Of a stretch of 64,000 nucleotides of DNA, positions 28,294-38,231 are shown one piece after another; within the stretch, counting starts at the first letter, position 1; each line of letters starts with the position of its first letter. This DNA is from Polymorphobacter multimanifer (GTDB taxonomy: Bacteria; Pseudomonadota; Alphaproteobacteria; Sphingomonadales; Sphingomonadaceae). The translations under genes were made by a program, and so were the position numbers. The stretch spans positions 62,001 through 126,000 of the forward strand of contig NZ_JACIIV010000009.1 of the NCBI RefSeq assembly GCF_014205635.1, in the 5' to 3' direction. The notes under the pieces were generated by a model that had not been told where the DNA came from, ran no database searches, and saw nothing but the letters and a program-made list of their open reading frames with translations.

Positions 28294-29855
28294 TTCTTGC
28301 CCCTTCTGAATTGCGCCTTCAATTCGGCGAGCGTGAACACGCCCGTCAGCCGCACCGCGACCAGATAGGCCAGGCCGCCGCCGCCGATCAACACCAGCAG
28401 ACCCATGGCCCGCCATGGCAGCGGCCCGGCCATCAGCCCGGCGACCGCCGGACCCAACGCCAGCAGCGCGGCCACCATCAGCCCCGCTGCCAGACCCAGC
28501 CGCGGCAGGGCCCGCAACAGCCGCGCATCCATGGCAAAGTGCCCGCGCCGGCGAAGCACGATAAACAGCACGGCCGCATTTACCCAGGCCGCCGCCGCGG
28601 TGGAAAGGGCGATCCCGACATGGCCGAGCGACCAGATGAGCAGCAGGTTGCCGACAAGATTGACGAGCATCGAGGCCACCGCGATCCGCACCGGGGTGCT
28701 CGTGTCCGACCGCGCATGGAAGCCGGGGGTCAGCACCTTGATGAGCACATAGGCCGGCAGCCCCAGCGCGAACGCCGCCAGCGCCGCAGCCGTTGCTGCC
28801 GTGTCGGCTGCCTGGAACGCTTCATATTCGAGCAGGCCGTGGATGATCGGCCCTGCCGCCACCGCCAGCCCCGCAGCCGCCGGCAGCGTGAGCAGCAGCA
28901 CGAGCTCGATCGCGCGGTTCTGGGTCCGCACCGCCGCTTCGGCATCACCGGCACCCAGCTGCCGCGAAAGGGCGGGCAGCAGCGCCGTCCCCACGCCGAT
29001 GCCGATGATGCCGAGCGGCAGCTGGTTGAGCCGGTCGGCGTAATAGAGCCAGGACACCGCCCCTTCGGGGAGGAATCGCGCAGCCAGCGCGGTCGAAATC
29101 AGCAGGTTGACCTGAACGGCGCCGGCGCCAAGGGCGGCGGGAACGATGAGCCGCATCAGCTTGCGCACCTGCTCGCCGAGCCTGGGTGCCCGCAGCCGCA
29201 GCTTGATGTCGGCGCGGAGGCACGCCCAGAGCAGCCACATGAACTGCGCGATTCCGGCCAGCGAGACGCACAGCGCCTGCACGCGTGCGGCATCGACCTT
29301 GTCGGCGCCGTTTGAAAAGACCAGCCCGCCGATCAGCACCAGGTTGAGCAGGATCGGCGCTGCCGCGTTGATCCAGAAGCGGCCGAGCGAGTTGAGAATG
29401 CCCCCCATCAGGCTCACCAGGCTGATCAGCAGCAGATAAGGGAAGGTGAGGCGCGTGAAATCCACTGCCAGCGCGAACTTCTGGCTGTCATCGCCGGCAA
29501 AGCCACCCGTCAGGGCCCAGACCACAGGGCCCGCGAGCAGAACCATGACCCCGGTGAACACCACCAGCACCGGCAGCAGCACCGACAGCACATCCTCGGC
29601 AAAGCGCTTGGCGCGGCCGAGATCGCCACCGTCGGCGCCGACCTGCCGATTGAACATCGGCACGAAGGCCGCCGAAAAGGCCCCTTCGGCAAACAACGCG
29701 CGGAACAGGTTGGGCAAGCGGAACGCAATGAGGAACACGTCTGCCGCCATGCCGGCGCCTAGCACACGTGCCATCAGCACATCGCGGCCGAAGCCGGCGA
29801 TGCGGCTGAGCAGGGTGAGGCTGCCGATCGTGGCGGTGGCGCGGAGGAGGTTCAG
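28290..29855 (-). CDS. murJ: Lipid II flippase MurJ (CTG start)
   Basis: MurJ is the MVF/MOP-family flippase that moves lipid II across the inner membrane for peptidoglycan synthesis. About 14 helices are visible, with [26 protein letters not shown] (split by the family's conserved AEGAFS). The first helix of the family, [24 protein letters not shown], is encoded upstream of the first possible ATG/GTG starts. The only start that includes it is CTG at 29855, which has GGAGG five bases ahead. This gives 521 residues, the normal length. The GGAGG belongs to a REP-like element. Confidence 0.9.
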   Translation of the reverse strand: MNLLRATATIGSLTLLSRIAGFGRDVLMARVLGAGMAADVFLIAFRLPNLFRALFAEGAFSAAFVPMFNRQVGADGGDLGRAKRFAEDVLSVLLPVLVVFTGVMVLLAGPVVWALTGGFAGDDSQKFALAVDFTRLTFPYLLLISLVSLMGGILNSLGRFWINAAAPILLNLVLIGGLVFSNGADKVDAARVQALCVSLAGIAQFMWLLWACLRADIKLRLRAPRLGEQVRKLMRLIVPAALGAGAVQVNLLISTALAARFLPEGAVSWLYYADRLNQLPLGIIGIGVGTALLPALSRQLGAGDAEAAVRTQNRAIELVLLLTLPAAAGLAVAAGPIIHGLLEYEAFQAADTAATAAALAAFALGLPAYVLIKVLTPGFHARSDTSTPVRIAVASMLVNLVGNLLLIWSLGHVGIALSTAAAAWVNAAVLFIVLRRRGHFAMDARLLRALPRLGLAAGLMVAALLALGPAVAGLMAGPLPWRAMGLLVLIGGGGLAYLVAVRLTGVFTLAELKAQFRRGKK

Positions 29856-29859
29856 AGGG

Positions 29860-29897
29860 GCCTCCGGCGGGCAGGGGGCTCGCCCCCTGCACCCCTG
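29860..29897. repeat. REP-like palindromic element (copy 4)
   Basis: GCCTCCGGCGGG followed by a CAGGGGGC and GCCCCCTG hairpin and CACCCCTG. It forms a near-perfect inverted pair with the copy at 29944-29981, 46 bases away, in the gap between secB and murJ. Confidence 0.75.
29861..29865 (-). promoter_or_regulatory. Ribosome binding site of murJ inside a REP-like core
   Basis: GGAGG, with the spacer CCCCT, precedes the CTG start of murJ. It is the GCCTCC end of REP-like copy 4 read on the minus strand. Confidence 0.65.
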
Positions 29898-29943
29898 GCC
29901 TTGGGCCTGTGCTGTTTGCTTCTCATGTAGCCCCCGTAAACAT

Positions 29944-29981
29944 CAGGGGTGCAGGGGGCCAGCCCCCTGCCCGCCGGAGGC
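29944..29981. repeat. REP-like palindromic element (copy 5, inverted)
   Basis: The reverse complement of copy 4 with one loop change (CTGGCC for CTCGCC). It ends four bases from the secB stop codon. Paired with copy 4 it could fold into one stem of about 38 bases or two separate hairpins. Confidence 0.75.
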
Positions 29982-29985
29982 TGGC

Positions 29986-30480
29986 TCAGGCGTTGCCCAC
30001 CGGCTGGCCATCCGGCCCCATCCCACGCTGCTGCAGATACAGCGTGTGGAAATCGATCGGATCGAGCATCAGCGGCGGGAAGCCGCCATCGCGTACCGAA
30101 TCGGCGATGATACGACGGGCGAACGGAAACAGAATTCGCGGCGCCTCGATGATGAGGAAGGGCTCGAGCGCCTCCTCGGGCACATTCTGCAGCCCGAACA
30201 GCCCGGCATAAAGCACGTCGACGACGAAGCTCGTCATGTCTCCGTTCTTGGCGGTGGCGGTGATCTTGAGCTCGACCTCGAACATCGTGTCATTGGCGCG
30301 GCGGGCATTGACGCCGACATTCACGTCGATCTGCGGCTGGCCCTCGGCCTGCAGCGAAGCCGGAGCGTTGGGGTTCTCGAAGGACAGGTCCTTCACATAT
30401 TGCGTCAGGATGGAAACCTGCGGCAGCGGCGCATCGGCATCGACATCGACGCCATTGGTTGTGATGAGATCGTCAGCCAT
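29986..30480 (-). CDS. secB: Protein-export chaperone SecB
   Basis: The 164-residue cytosolic chaperone holds precursors unfolded for SecA. The typical start region (LPQVSILTQYVKDLSFENPNAP), VNARRANDTMFEVEL, YAGLFGLQNVPEE and EAPRILFPFARRIIAD are all there. It lies downstream of rplQ in the same direction with a gap of 50 bases, and ahead of murJ. The window also encodes secA and secY. Confidence 0.97.
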   Translation of the reverse strand: MADDLITTNGVDVDADAPLPQVSILTQYVKDLSFENPNAPASLQAEGQPQIDVNVGVNARRANDTMFEVELKITATAKNGDMTSFVVDVLYAGLFGLQNVPEEALEPFLIIEAPRILFPFARRIIADSVRDGGFPPLMLDPIDFHTLYLQQRGMGPDGQPVGNA

Positions 30481-30530
30481 GGATCAGGGCCTTTCGCAAT
30501 TGAGGAGACTCGGGCTTTAGCCTGCGAAGA

Positions 30531-30944
30531 TCAATCTTCGGAGTCGAAGCTCTCGACAGGGCCCGAGTCCTGGCCCTTGGCACTGGTGTCGCGGTCAACG
30601 AACTCGACGACCGCCATCGGCGCTGCGTCGGATCGGCGCGAGCCGGCCTTGATGATGCGGATATAGCCGCCTGGCCGGTCCGCGTAGCGGGTCGCAAGCA
30701 CGTCGAACAGCTTGGCAAGCTGCGTTTCGTCGCCGAGGCGCGCCATGGCGAGACGACGGTTGGACAGGCCGCCATGCTTGGCGAGCGTGATCAGCTTTTC
30801 GAGATAGGGGCGGATTTCGCGGGCCTTGGGCAGCGTCGTGGTGATCTGCTCGTGCTTGATGAGCGCTGCCGACATGTTGCGGAACATGGCGATGCGGTGG
30901 CTGGTGGTCCGTCCCAGCTTACGATGGGCTACACGATGGCGCAT
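30531..30944 (-). CDS. rplQ: 50S ribosomal protein L17
   Basis: The 137-residue L17 begins [17 protein letters not shown], with the family segments [13 protein letters not shown] and [17 protein letters not shown]. An acidic tail of about 20 residues ([15 protein letters not shown]) follows the globular domain. It is the last gene of the alpha operon, 215 bases after rpoA with several hairpins in between. Confidence 0.97.
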   Translation of the reverse strand: MRHRVAHRKLGRTTSHRIAMFRNMSAALIKHEQITTTLPKAREIRPYLEKLITLAKHGGLSNRRLAMARLGDETQLAKLFDVLATRYADRPGGYIRIIKAGSRRSDAAPMAVVEFVDRDTSAKGQDSGPVESFDSED

Positions 30945-31050
30945 GGTCTTCTCTCCGTTCGTGGCCGGGCCGTATCAGGCACCCGGCGACTGGCTGTGGA
31001 TGGGGCAGCCGTGGACCCCTTTGGTGATTGTCTTTTCGGGCGGGCGGCGC

Positions 31051-31150
31051 CGCGGCAAAGCCGCGTCGTGACGTCAGACCGGTTCCGGTGGCGCAGCCAC
31101 CGGCCCGGCTGGCCGACGCTGCGCCGAGTCCGTGCGCGGCACGCGCACGG
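31051..31150 (-). other. Three consecutive stem-loops between rpoA and rplQ
   Basis: CGCGGC-AAA-GCCGCG (31051-31065), CCGGTGGC-GCA-GCCACCGG (31085-31103) and CCGTGCGC-GGCAC-GCGCACGG (31130-31150) stand in a row in the 215-base spacer between rpoA and rplQ. Each is a perfect stem of six to eight base pairs with a tiny loop. They may stabilise or attenuate the transcript; nothing else is recognised in the spacer. Confidence 0.65.
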
Positions 31151-31159
31151 CCGGCTTGC

Positions 31160-32206
31160 TTAGAACTCCTGTTCGAGCTTCTTCGCCATTTCCTCGATGT
31201 TCTCCGGCGGCCAGCCCGAAATTTCCATGCCGAGCCGCAGACCCATATGACCAAGGACTTCCTTGATTTCGTTCAAGGACTTGCGACCGAAGTTCGGGGT
31301 ACGGAGCATTTCGCTCTCGCTCTTCTGCACCAGATCACCGATGTAGATGATGTTGTCGTTCTTGAGGCAGTTGGCGCTGCGCACCGACAGCTCGAGCTCG
31401 TCGACCTTCTTGAGCAGGTAGCGGTTGATCGCGGTGTTGTCGTCCACCTCGATCGGGCCGCCGGCGGGCAGCGGCGCTGCCACGGGAGCGACGACATCCT
31501 CGAAGTTGACGAACAGCTGCAGCTGATCCTGAAGGATCTTGGCGGCATAGGCCAGGCTGTCCTCAGGCGTGACCGAACCATCGGTCTCGACCGTGATCGT
31601 CAGCTTGTCGTAATCGAGCTCCTGGCCGACGCGGGTGTTGTCCACCTTGTAGCTGACTTGGCGCACCGGCGAATAAAGCGCGTCCACCGGGATCAACCCG
31701 ATCGGCGCATCGGCGGGGCGGTTGGCGCTGGCGGGCACATAGCCCTTGCCGGCTTCGACCGTCAGTTCCATGTTGAGCGTGGCGCCCTCATCGAGCGTGC
31801 AGATGACGAGGTCGGTGTTCATCACCTCCATGTCACCGGTCACGTTGATCTGGCCGGCGGTCACTTCGCCCGGGCCGGTGGCATTGAGGTGCACACGCTT
31901 GGGCTGGTCGCCCTGCATGCGGATCGCCACCTGCTTAATGTTGAGCACGATGTCGGTCACGTCCTCGCGCACACCGGCAAGGCTCGAGAATTCGTGAAGC
32001 ACACCGTCCATCTTGATGGCGGTGACGGCTGCACCCTGCAGCGAGGAAAGCAGCACGCGGCGAAGCGCGTTGCCAAGCGTGAGGCCGAAGCCACGCTCGA
32101 GCGGCTCGGCGATGAAGCTTGCCTTGCGCCGCTGGTCGGCAGCAGCCTTGGATTCCAGCCGGTTCGGCTTCTTCAGTTCGGTCCAGTTCTTGGCAATAAC
32201 AGCCAC
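31160..32206 (-). CDS. rpoA: RNA polymerase subunit alpha
   Basis: The 348-residue alpha subunit assembles RNA polymerase through its N-terminal domain ([26 protein letters not shown], residues about 30-57) and contacts UP elements and activators through the C-terminal domain ([24 protein letters not shown]). Length and domains are normal. It follows rpsK in the alpha operon. Confidence 0.98.
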   Translation of the reverse strand: MAVIAKNWTELKKPNRLESKAAADQRRKASFIAEPLERGFGLTLGNALRRVLLSSLQGAAVTAIKMDGVLHEFSSLAGVREDVTDIVLNIKQVAIRMQGDQPKRVHLNATGPGEVTAGQINVTGDMEVMNTDLVICTLDEGATLNMELTVEAGKGYVPASANRPADAPIGLIPVDALYSPVRQVSYKVDNTRVGQELDYDKLTITVETDGSVTPEDSLAYAAKILQDQLQLFVNFEDVVAPVAAPLPAGGPIEVDDNTAINRYLLKKVDELELSVRSANCLKNDNIIYIGDLVQKSESEMLRTPNFGRKSLNEIKEVLGHMGLRLGMEISGWPPENIEEMAKKLEQEF

Positions 32207-32318
32207 AGGCTCACCTCATCATCAGCAGGGCAGACGGGTCGTCACCCGCCCACCCCCGGCATCAAAAAAACGCTCACACCGCCGCGCCGGGGGACACGGC
32301 AGCGCACAGGAGCAAAAC

Positions 32319-32708
32319 TCAGACCCGGCGGCGCTTCGGAGGCCGCACGCCATTGTGCGGGATCGGCGTCACGTCGCGGATCGCGGTGATCTGGAAGCCG
32401 ACCGCCTGCAATGCGCGCAGCGCCGATTCGCGGCCCGAACCCGGCCCACGCACTTCGACTTCGAGCGTGCGCACGCCATGTTCCGCGGCCTTCTTGCCGG
32501 CATCTTCGGCCGCCATCTGGGCGGCGAACGGCGTCGACTTGCGGCTGCCCTTGAACCCCATCGTGCCGGCGCTCGACCAGGCAATAGCATTGCCCTGGGC
32601 ATCGGTGATGGTGATCATGGTGTTGTTGAAGCTGGCGTTCACATGAGCGACGCCAGAGGTGATGTTCTTGCGCTCCCGGCGCTTGATGCGTGCGACTTCG
32701 CGTGCCAT
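32319..32708 (-). CDS. rpsK: 30S ribosomal protein S11
   Basis: The 129-residue S11 forms part of the 30S platform. It has [18 protein letters not shown] near the N-terminus, [14 protein letters not shown] in the middle and the conserved end [13 protein letters not shown]. It lies between rpsM and rpoA, the usual alpha-operon order; rpsD is not in the cluster. Confidence 0.98.
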   Translation of the reverse strand: MAREVARIKRRERKNITSGVAHVNASFNNTMITITDAQGNAIAWSSAGTMGFKGSRKSTPFAAQMAAEDAGKKAAEHGVRTLEVEVRGPGSGRESALRALQAVGFQITAIRDVTPIPHNGVRPPKRRRV

Positions 32709-32762
32709 CGAATTGATCCTGTTCCGTGTCTGCTGGTGAGAAAGAAGTGAAGGCGGTTGCGC

Positions 32763-33131
32763 TTACTTCTTCTTGCCGGCGATCGGCTTGGCCTTGCCCT
32801 TGCGGGTGCGGGCGTTGGTGTGGGTGCGCTGGCCGCGGACCGGAAGGCCCTTGCGGTGGCGCAGCCCGCGATAGCAGGCGAGGTCCATCAGCCGCTTGAT
32901 GTTCATCTGCGTCTGGCGACGCAGGTCGCCTTCCACACTGAGCTCGCGGTCGATCTTCTCGCGAATCAGCAGCACTTCGGCGTCCGTCAGTTCCTGCACC
33001 CGGCGCTCGGGCGGAAAGCCCAGCTCGCCGGCAAGACGCTTGGCAGTGGTGCGACCGATGCCGTGAATATATGTGAGCGCGATTTCAACGCGCTTGTTGG
33101 TCGGGATGTTAACACCCGCAATACGTGCCAC
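32763..33131 (-). CDS. rpsM: 30S ribosomal protein S13
   Basis: The 122-residue S13 sits in the 30S head and contacts the 50S subunit. The family start is ARIAGVNIP, so translation begins at GTG 33131, with GGAAG five bases upstream; the longer frame is not needed. [13 protein letters not shown] and [20 protein letters not shown] are conserved. It begins 163 bases after adk, so a promoter for the alpha genes could lie in that gap, but none is clear. Confidence 0.97.
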   Translation of the reverse strand: MARIAGVNIPTNKRVEIALTYIHGIGRTTAKRLAGELGFPPERRVQELTDAEVLLIREKIDRELSVEGDLRRQTQMNIKRLMDLACYRGLRHRKGLPVRGQRTHTNARTRKGKAKPIAGKKK

Positions 33132-33294
33132 AAATGCTTCCTTCCATGCTCCACGGGGCCGAGGGCAACGGTCCCATCTCAAAGCAGCCGTTCAAACGGC
33201 TGAAATGCCGCTCAAAGCCTATTTCCGGTTCATCGGAGTGAGCGGCGGTATAGACCGACTCCAGAAGAGTCAAGCCCGAATCAATATCTGCGCC

Positions 33295-33942
33295 TCAGTT
33301 GCCGATCACTGCATCGATGCTTGTTGCCACCGCATCCATGTCGGCCATGCCATCGAGCCGGCTCACCAGCCCCTGCGCTTCGTAGTGCGGCAGAATGGGC
33401 GCAGTCTTGGCACGATACTCGGCCATGCGCGTGCGCACCGTGTCGGCATTGTCGTCGGGCCGCCGCTTGAAGCTGCTGCTGCCGCACACATCGCACACAC
33501 CCTCTTGCGCAGGCTGCTTGAAGACATCGTGATAGCCCTCGCCGCAGCTCCCGCAGGTAAAGCGGCCGGTGATGCGCTCGACGAGCGCCTCCTCATCGAC
33601 CATGAGCTCGATGACATGGTCGAGCTTCATGTTCTTGGCGGCTAGCATGGCGTCGAGCTCATGCGCCTGTGCGGGTGTGCGCGGATACCCGTCGAGGATG
33701 AACCCGCGCCTGCAATCCTCATGGTCGAGACGCTCGGAAAGGATGCCGTTGACGATGGCATCGGACACCAGCTCGCCGGCTTCCATGACCTTCTTCGCAG
33801 CAATGCCGATCGGCGTCTGGGCGGCAACAGCCGCGCGCAGCATGTCTCCGGTGGAAAGCTGCACCAGGCCTCGCTCCTTGACGAGCCGTCCGGCCTGAGT
33901 GCCCTTGCCCGCCCCCGGCGGACCCAGAAGAATGAGGTTCAA
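33295..33942 (-). CDS. adk: Adenylate kinase, zinc-binding long form
   Basis: Adenylate kinase converts ATP plus AMP to two ADP. The P-loop GPPGAGKGT is at residues 7-15, and DGYPRT is present. The LID domain (about residues 125-160) carries four cysteines (Cys130, Cys133, Cys150, Cys153), so it should bind structural zinc, unlike the E. coli enzyme. The 215 residues are normal for the long form. Its start overlaps the secY stop by four bases. Confidence 0.97.
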   Translation of the reverse strand: MNLILLGPPGAGKGTQAGRLVKERGLVQLSTGDMLRAAVAAQTPIGIAAKKVMEAGELVSDAIVNGILSERLDHEDCRRGFILDGYPRTPAQAHELDAMLAAKNMKLDHVIELMVDEEALVERITGRFTCGSCGEGYHDVFKQPAQEGVCDVCGSSSFKRRPDDNADTVRTRMAEYRAKTAPILPHYEAQGLVSRLDGMADMDAVATSIDAVIGN

Positions 33943-35291
33943 CGCCGTCCGCCCCGCAGTTTGGATTTCTTGATCAGCCCCTCATATTGATGGGCCAACA
34001 GGTGGCTCTGGATCTGCGCCACCGTATCCATGGTGACATTGACCACGATCAGCAGCGATGTGCCACCGAAATAAAACGGCACTGCCAGGCTCGAGATAAG
34101 GAACTCGGGAAGCAGGCAGATCAACACCAGATAGGCTGCCCCGACCACCGTGATCCGGTTGAGCACATAATCGAGGAATTCCGCCGTGCGCTGGCCTGGC
34201 CGGATGCCCGGGATGAACCCGCCATATTTCTTGAGATTCTCGGCGGTCTCTTCAGGATTGAACACGATCGCGGTGTAGAAGAAGGCAAAGCCGGCGATGC
34301 CGATCGCATAGAGCGCCATGTAGAGCGGCGCGCCGTGCTGAAGCGCCGTCGTCACGGTGATCAACCAGTCGGGCCCGCTGCCGCCCTGCGCCGCGAACTG
34401 TGCCACGGTGAGCGGCATCAGCAAGAGCGACGAGGCAAAGATCGGCGGGATGACGCCGGCAGTGTTGATCTTGAGCGGAAGGTGCGAGCTCTCGCCCTGG
34501 CTCATGCGGCTGCCGACCTGGCGCTTGGGATACTGGATCAGGATGCGGCGCTGGGCGCGCTCCATCAGACAGATGAAGGCGATGGTTGCGAGAGCCAGCA
34601 CAAGGACCAGAACCACGAAGCCGCCGGAAATGGCACCGGTCCGCGCCTGCTCGAACATGGTGGCCGCACCACTCGGCAGCTGCGCCACGATGCCGGCCAT
34701 GATGATGAGCGAAATGCCGTTGCCGATGCCGCGGCTGGTGATCTGCTCGCCGAGCCACATCAGGAACAGCGTGCCGCCCACCAGGCTGATGACCGTGGAG
34801 ATGCGGAAGAACATGCCCGGATCGATGACAGCGCTCAGACCATCCGCCGAGCCCCAGCTTTCAAGGCCGACAGCGATGCCATAGCCCTGGACAATCGTGA
34901 GGAACACCGTGCCGAAGCGCGTGTACTGGTTCAATGTCTTGCGGCCGGTGTCACCTTCCTTCTTCAGCGCCATGAAGCTGGGGACCAGCGAGGTCATCAG
35001 CTGCACGACGATGGAGGCGGTGATGTACGGAGTCACGCCGAGCGCGATCAGGCTCATGCGCTCGAGCGCACCGCCCGAGAACATGTTGAAGAAATCGAGG
35101 ACGCCACCCTTGGTGCCCTCGAACAGCGTGCCCAGCGCCACGGGGTCGATTCCCGGCAGCGGCACGAAGGACACCAGCCGGAACACGACAAGCGCACCAA
35201 GCGTGAACCAGAGGCGCTTCTTGAGCTCGGTGGCCTTGGAGAAATTCGCGAAGCTGAGGTTCGCGGCCATTTGTTCGGCGGCTGATGCCAT
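33939..35291 (-). CDS. secY: Preprotein translocase subunit SecY
   Basis: SecY is the channel of the Sec translocon. The 450-residue protein has ten hydrophobic helices, the plug region after LPGIDPVALGTLF, VTPYITASIVVQL in helix 2 and the cytosolic loops that bind SecA and the ribosome. It starts with MASAAEQMAANLSFANF. It follows rplO after a 131-base structured spacer and overlaps adk by four bases. Confidence 0.98.
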   Translation of the reverse strand: MASAAEQMAANLSFANFSKATELKKRLWFTLGALVVFRLVSFVPLPGIDPVALGTLFEGTKGGVLDFFNMFSGGALERMSLIALGVTPYITASIVVQLMTSLVPSFMALKKEGDTGRKTLNQYTRFGTVFLTIVQGYGIAVGLESWGSADGLSAVIDPGMFFRISTVISLVGGTLFLMWLGEQITSRGIGNGISLIIMAGIVAQLPSGAATMFEQARTGAISGGFVVLVLVLALATIAFICLMERAQRRILIQYPKRQVGSRMSQGESSHLPLKINTAGVIPPIFASSLLLMPLTVAQFAAQGGSGPDWLITVTTALQHGAPLYMALYAIGIAGFAFFYTAIVFNPEETAENLKKYGGFIPGIRPGQRTAEFLDYVLNRITVVGAAYLVLICLLPEFLISSLAVPFYFGGTSLLIVVNVTMDTVAQIQSHLLAHQYEGLIKKSKLRGGRR

Positions 35292-35347
35292 CGTCCCTGC
35301 CTGTCACCCTTCAGCCCGGAAGCGGGCCTGTTTCGCGTAGATAGGGT

Positions 35348-35408
35348 GGACCAGCCCGCATTGCCATGCTGCTTTTTGACTGGTCCGCACATCCGCCGGT
35401 TGCGGATG
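35348..35408 (-). other. Stem-loops in the rplO-secY spacer
   Basis: The spacer holds GGACCAG (35348-35354) pairing with CTGGTCC (35380-35386) over a 25-base loop, and CATCCGC-CGGTT-GCGGATG (35390-35408). In a region where most genes touch each other, this 131-base gap with two hairpins may be a processing or attenuation site. No gene is seen in it. Confidence 0.5.
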
Positions 35409-35422
35409 CTCCATCGACTGGT

Positions 35423-35959
35423 TCAGCCGGCGGCCTTGGCCGCACGGGCTTCGGCGCGCGCGGCCTTGGCTTCGTCCTTGGTCAGCGCCGCAGGCTTGGG
35501 CGCCGGCAGCTCGATCGAGCCGCCTGCGGCTTCCACGGCAGCCTTGGCCGACGCACTGACGCCATCGACCTTCAGATTGACCTTGGCGGTCAGCGCACCC
35601 TTGCCGAGCAGGCGAACGCCATCACGGCCATGTGTCAGAACCTTGGAGGCCAGAAGCGCCGCCGAGTCGATCACCTGCGAGACATCGAGCTTGCCGGCGT
35701 CGATCGCGGCCTGCAGCGTGCCGAGGTTGATCTCGGCATAATCCTTGCGGAAGATGTTGTTGAAGCCGCGCTTCGGGATGCGCATGTGCAGCGGCATCTG
35801 GCCGCCTTCGAAGCCCTTGATCGACACGCCTTCGCGCGACTTCTGGCCCTTCATGCCGCGCCCGGCGGTCTTGCCGATGCCCGAGCCGATGCCGCGGCCG
35901 ACGCGAACGCGGTCCTTGCGAGCGCCGGGATTGTCGTGGAGATCGTTGAGCTTGGTCAT
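35423..35959 (-). CDS. rplO: 50S ribosomal protein L15
   Basis: L15 begins [23 protein letters not shown] and has [16 protein letters not shown] and [16 protein letters not shown] take ATG 35959; a GTG three codons earlier is also open. At 178 residues it is longer than the usual 145-160 because of an Ala/Lys-rich C-terminal tail (about residues 155-178). Confidence 0.97.
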   Translation of the reverse strand: MTKLNDLHDNPGARKDRVRVGRGIGSGIGKTAGRGMKGQKSREGVSIKGFEGGQMPLHMRIPKRGFNNIFRKDYAEINLGTLQAAIDAGKLDVSQVIDSAALLASKVLTHGRDGVRLLGKGALTAKVNLKVDGVSASAKAAVEAAGGSIELPAPKPAALTKDEAKAARAEARAAKAAG

Positions 35960-36019
35960 GGGGTGCACTCGCTTTCGCTTTGGTCGCGCGGTTGAAAATC
36001 AGATGGATCGGGAGCCGCC

Positions 36020-36202
36020 TCAGGCGATCTCTTCGACCTTCACCATGTGCGCAACCTTGGCGATCATGCCACGGATGGACGGGGTGTCCTCCAGCTCGCG
36101 CGAGCGGTTCATCTTGTTGAGGCCGAGGCCGATCAGCGTGGCTTCCTGCGAAGGCGCACGGCGGATCGGCGAGCCGGTCTGGGTGACTTTGATCTTGGCC
36201 AT
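36020..36202 (-). CDS. rpmD: 50S ribosomal protein L30
   Basis: The 60-residue L30 begins [15 protein letters not shown] and has the [22 protein letters not shown] core. ATG 36202 is chosen, with AAGGA nine bases upstream. It sits between rpsE and rplO in the usual spc order. Confidence 0.96.
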   Translation of the reverse strand: MAKIKVTQTGSPIRRAPSQEATLIGLGLNKMNRSRELEDTPSIRGMIAKVAHMVKVEEIA

Positions 36203-36214
36203 GTCAATCAATCC

Positions 36215-36931
36215 TTATGCCACAGCTTCGGCATCGGCTTCGGCAACGCGTGCCGAAACATCGCCGCGCCGGGCCATCAGATCGGCAATCTTCTTGCCGC
36301 GCCGCTGCGCCACGCTCTTCGGGCTGGTCTGCTCGGAGAGGGCCGCAAAGGTCGCCCGGATCATGTTATAGGGGTTATTGGTGCCCACAGACTTCGTCAC
36401 CACATCGGCCACGCCGAGCGATTCGAACACGGCGCGCATCGGCCCGCCGGCGATGATGCCGGTACCCTGGGTAGCGGAGCGGACATAGACCTTGCCGGCG
36501 CCGAAATGGCCATAGCCATCATGGTGCAGGGTGCGGCCATCGCGCAGCGGCACGCGGATCATCGCCTTCTTGGCAGCGGCCGTTGCCTTCTGGATGGCTT
36601 CCGGCACTTCGCGCGCCTTGCCATGGCCGAAGCCGACGCGGCCCTTGGCATCGCCGACCACCACGAGTGCGGCGAAACCGAAGCGCTTGCCGCCCTTGAC
36701 GGTCTTGGACACGCGGTTGATGTGCACGAGCTTCTCGACCAGCTCCTCGGCGCCCGGCTCGGCATTTGCGTCACGGCGGCCACGGTTGCGGTCGTCACGA
36801 CCACCACCACGCCCCGGACCACGGTTGCCATCACGGCCACCACCGGGTCCACCCCGACCACCACCAGGCCCGCGACGGCCCTGGGGCTGTTCCGCGGGTG
36901 CTGCGCCGGCGTCAACGATCTCATCAGCCAT
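36215..36931 (-). CDS. rpsE: 30S ribosomal protein S5 with an RGG-rich N-terminal extension
   Basis: The 238-residue S5 keeps translation accurate and helps unwind mRNA at the entry tunnel. The core begins at [20 protein letters not shown], and [14 protein letters not shown] and [16 protein letters not shown] follow. The first 65 residues are a Gly/Arg/Asp-rich, probably disordered tail (for example [20 protein letters not shown]). Such tails are found in sphingomonad S5 proteins, and E. coli lacks one. The start is one base after rplR. Confidence 0.96.
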   Translation of the reverse strand: MADEIVDAGAAPAEQPQGRRGPGGGRGGPGGGRDGNRGPGRGGGRDDRNRGRRDANAEPGAEELVEKLVHINRVSKTVKGGKRFGFAALVVVGDAKGRVGFGHGKAREVPEAIQKATAAAKKAMIRVPLRDGRTLHHDGYGHFGAGKVYVRSATQGTGIIAGGPMRAVFESLGVADVVTKSVGTNNPYNMIRATFAALSEQTSPKSVAQRRGKKIADLMARRGDVSARVAEADAEAVA

Positions 36932-36932
36932 C

Positions 36933-37286
36933 TTAAAACTCCAATCCGCCCTCGCGGGCGCCCTCGGCCAGCGCCTTGACGCGGCCATGGAACAGGAACC
37001 CGCCGCGGTCGAACACGACCGCCGAAACACCCGCCGCCTTGGCACGCTCGGCCAAGTGCTTGCCGACTTCGGTTGCTGCATCCTTGGTGGCGCCGGTGGT
37101 GGCACGCACCTCGACTTCCAGCGTCGAAGCGGCCGCGAGCGTCACGCCCTGGCTGTCATCGATCACCTGCGCATAGATATGCTGCGACGTGCGGTGGATC
37201 GACAAACGCGGGCGACCGCCACCCTTGGAGCGGAGAGCCGTGCGCACGCGCCGACGGCGCTGCTCGAAAACAGAGAGCTTGGCCAT
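36933..37286 (-). CDS. rplR: 50S ribosomal protein L18
   Basis: The 117-residue L18 binds 5S rRNA. It starts [19 protein letters not shown] and has [20 protein letters not shown] and the end [15 protein letters not shown]. It overlaps rplF by one base and is one base from rpsE. Confidence 0.97.
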   Translation of the reverse strand: MAKLSVFEQRRRRVRTALRSKGGGRPRLSIHRTSQHIYAQVIDDSQGVTLAAASTLEVEVRATTGATKDAATEVGKHLAERAKAAGVSAVVFDRGGFLFHGRVKALAEGAREGGLEF

Positions 37287-37819
37287 TACTTCTTCTTCCC
37301 TTCCTTGCGGAAGATGAACTCGCCGCGATACCGCACACCCTTGCCCTTGTAGGGCTCGGGCTTGCGCCAGCGGCGGATTTCCGCTGCCACCTGGCCGACG
37401 CGCTGCTTGTCCATGCCGCTGATTTCGACCGTGGTCTGATCCGGCGTCTTGATGGTGATGCCATCGGGGATGGCGAAATCGACATCATGGCTGTAGCCAA
37501 GCTGCAGGCGCAGGTTGGAACCCTGCACCGCTGCACGATAACCGACACCGGTGATCTCGAGGACCTTGGTGAAGCCGCCCGACACACCCTGCACCAGATT
37601 GGCGACGAGCGTGCGCTGCATCCCCCAATAGGCACGGGCACGCTTGCTGTCGTTGGCAGGCGTCACGCCGATCTCGCTGTCACGGACCTCATAGGCGATA
37701 TCGTCCACCAGTGGCAACGTGAGTTCGCCCTTGGGGCCCTTCACGCTCAGCACGCGGCCTTCGATCGAGGCCGAGACGCCCGCAGGCACCGCAACCGGCT
37801 TTTTTCCAATGCGCGACAT
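37286..37819 (-). CDS. rplF: 50S ribosomal protein L6
   Basis: The 177-residue L6 has the two repeated domains of the family, beginning [15 protein letters not shown] and, at the C-terminus, [20 protein letters not shown] and [13 protein letters not shown]. It lies near the factor-binding site of the 50S subunit. It is two bases from rpsH and overlaps rplR by one base. Confidence 0.97.
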   Translation of the reverse strand: MSRIGKKPVAVPAGVSASIEGRVLSVKGPKGELTLPLVDDIAYEVRDSEIGVTPANDSKRARAYWGMQRTLVANLVQGVSGGFTKVLEITGVGYRAAVQGSNLRLQLGYSHDVDFAIPDGITIKTPDQTTVEISGMDKQRVGQVAAEIRRWRKPEPYKGKGVRYRGEFIFRKEGKKK

Positions 37820-37821
37820 GA

Positions 37822-38220
37822 TCAGAATACCTGGCAGAGGACTTCGCCACCGACATTCTGCTCGCGCGCTTCCGCATCCGAGAGAACACCACGTGGCGTC
37901 GAGACGATGACAATGCCGAGGCCATTGCGGACCCGCGGCAGTTCGGTGGCACCCGAGTAGACGCGGCGGCCGGGCTTCGACACGCGCGAAACGTGCTGGA
38001 TGGCCGGCTGGCCCTCGAAATACTTCAGGTCGATACGCAGGGCGGCCGAGGTCGTGCCATCGTCTGCCTTGCTGTAGCCACGGATATAGCCTTCACGCTG
38101 GAGCACATCGAGAACGCGTGCGCGCAGCTTGGAAGCCGGGGTGAGAATCGAATCCTTCTTGGCCTGCTGGCCATTGCGGATCCGGGTGAGCATGTCGCCC
38201 AGGGGATCGGTCATCGACAT
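37822..38220 (-). CDS. rpsH: 30S ribosomal protein S8
   Basis: The 132-residue S8 binds the central domain of 16S rRNA. It has [18 protein letters not shown] at the start and the conserved [20 protein letters not shown] near the end. A second ATG two codons in (MTDPLGD) is an alternative start. In E. coli, S8 is the feedback regulator of the spc operon; no matching mRNA site was identified here. Confidence 0.97.
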   Translation of the reverse strand: MSMTDPLGDMLTRIRNGQQAKKDSILTPASKLRARVLDVLQREGYIRGYSKADDGTTSAALRIDLKYFEGQPAIQHVSRVSKPGRRVYSGATELPRVRNGLGIVIVSTPRGVLSDAEAREQNVGGEVLCQVF

Positions 38221-38231
38221 CTGTCAGGCCC

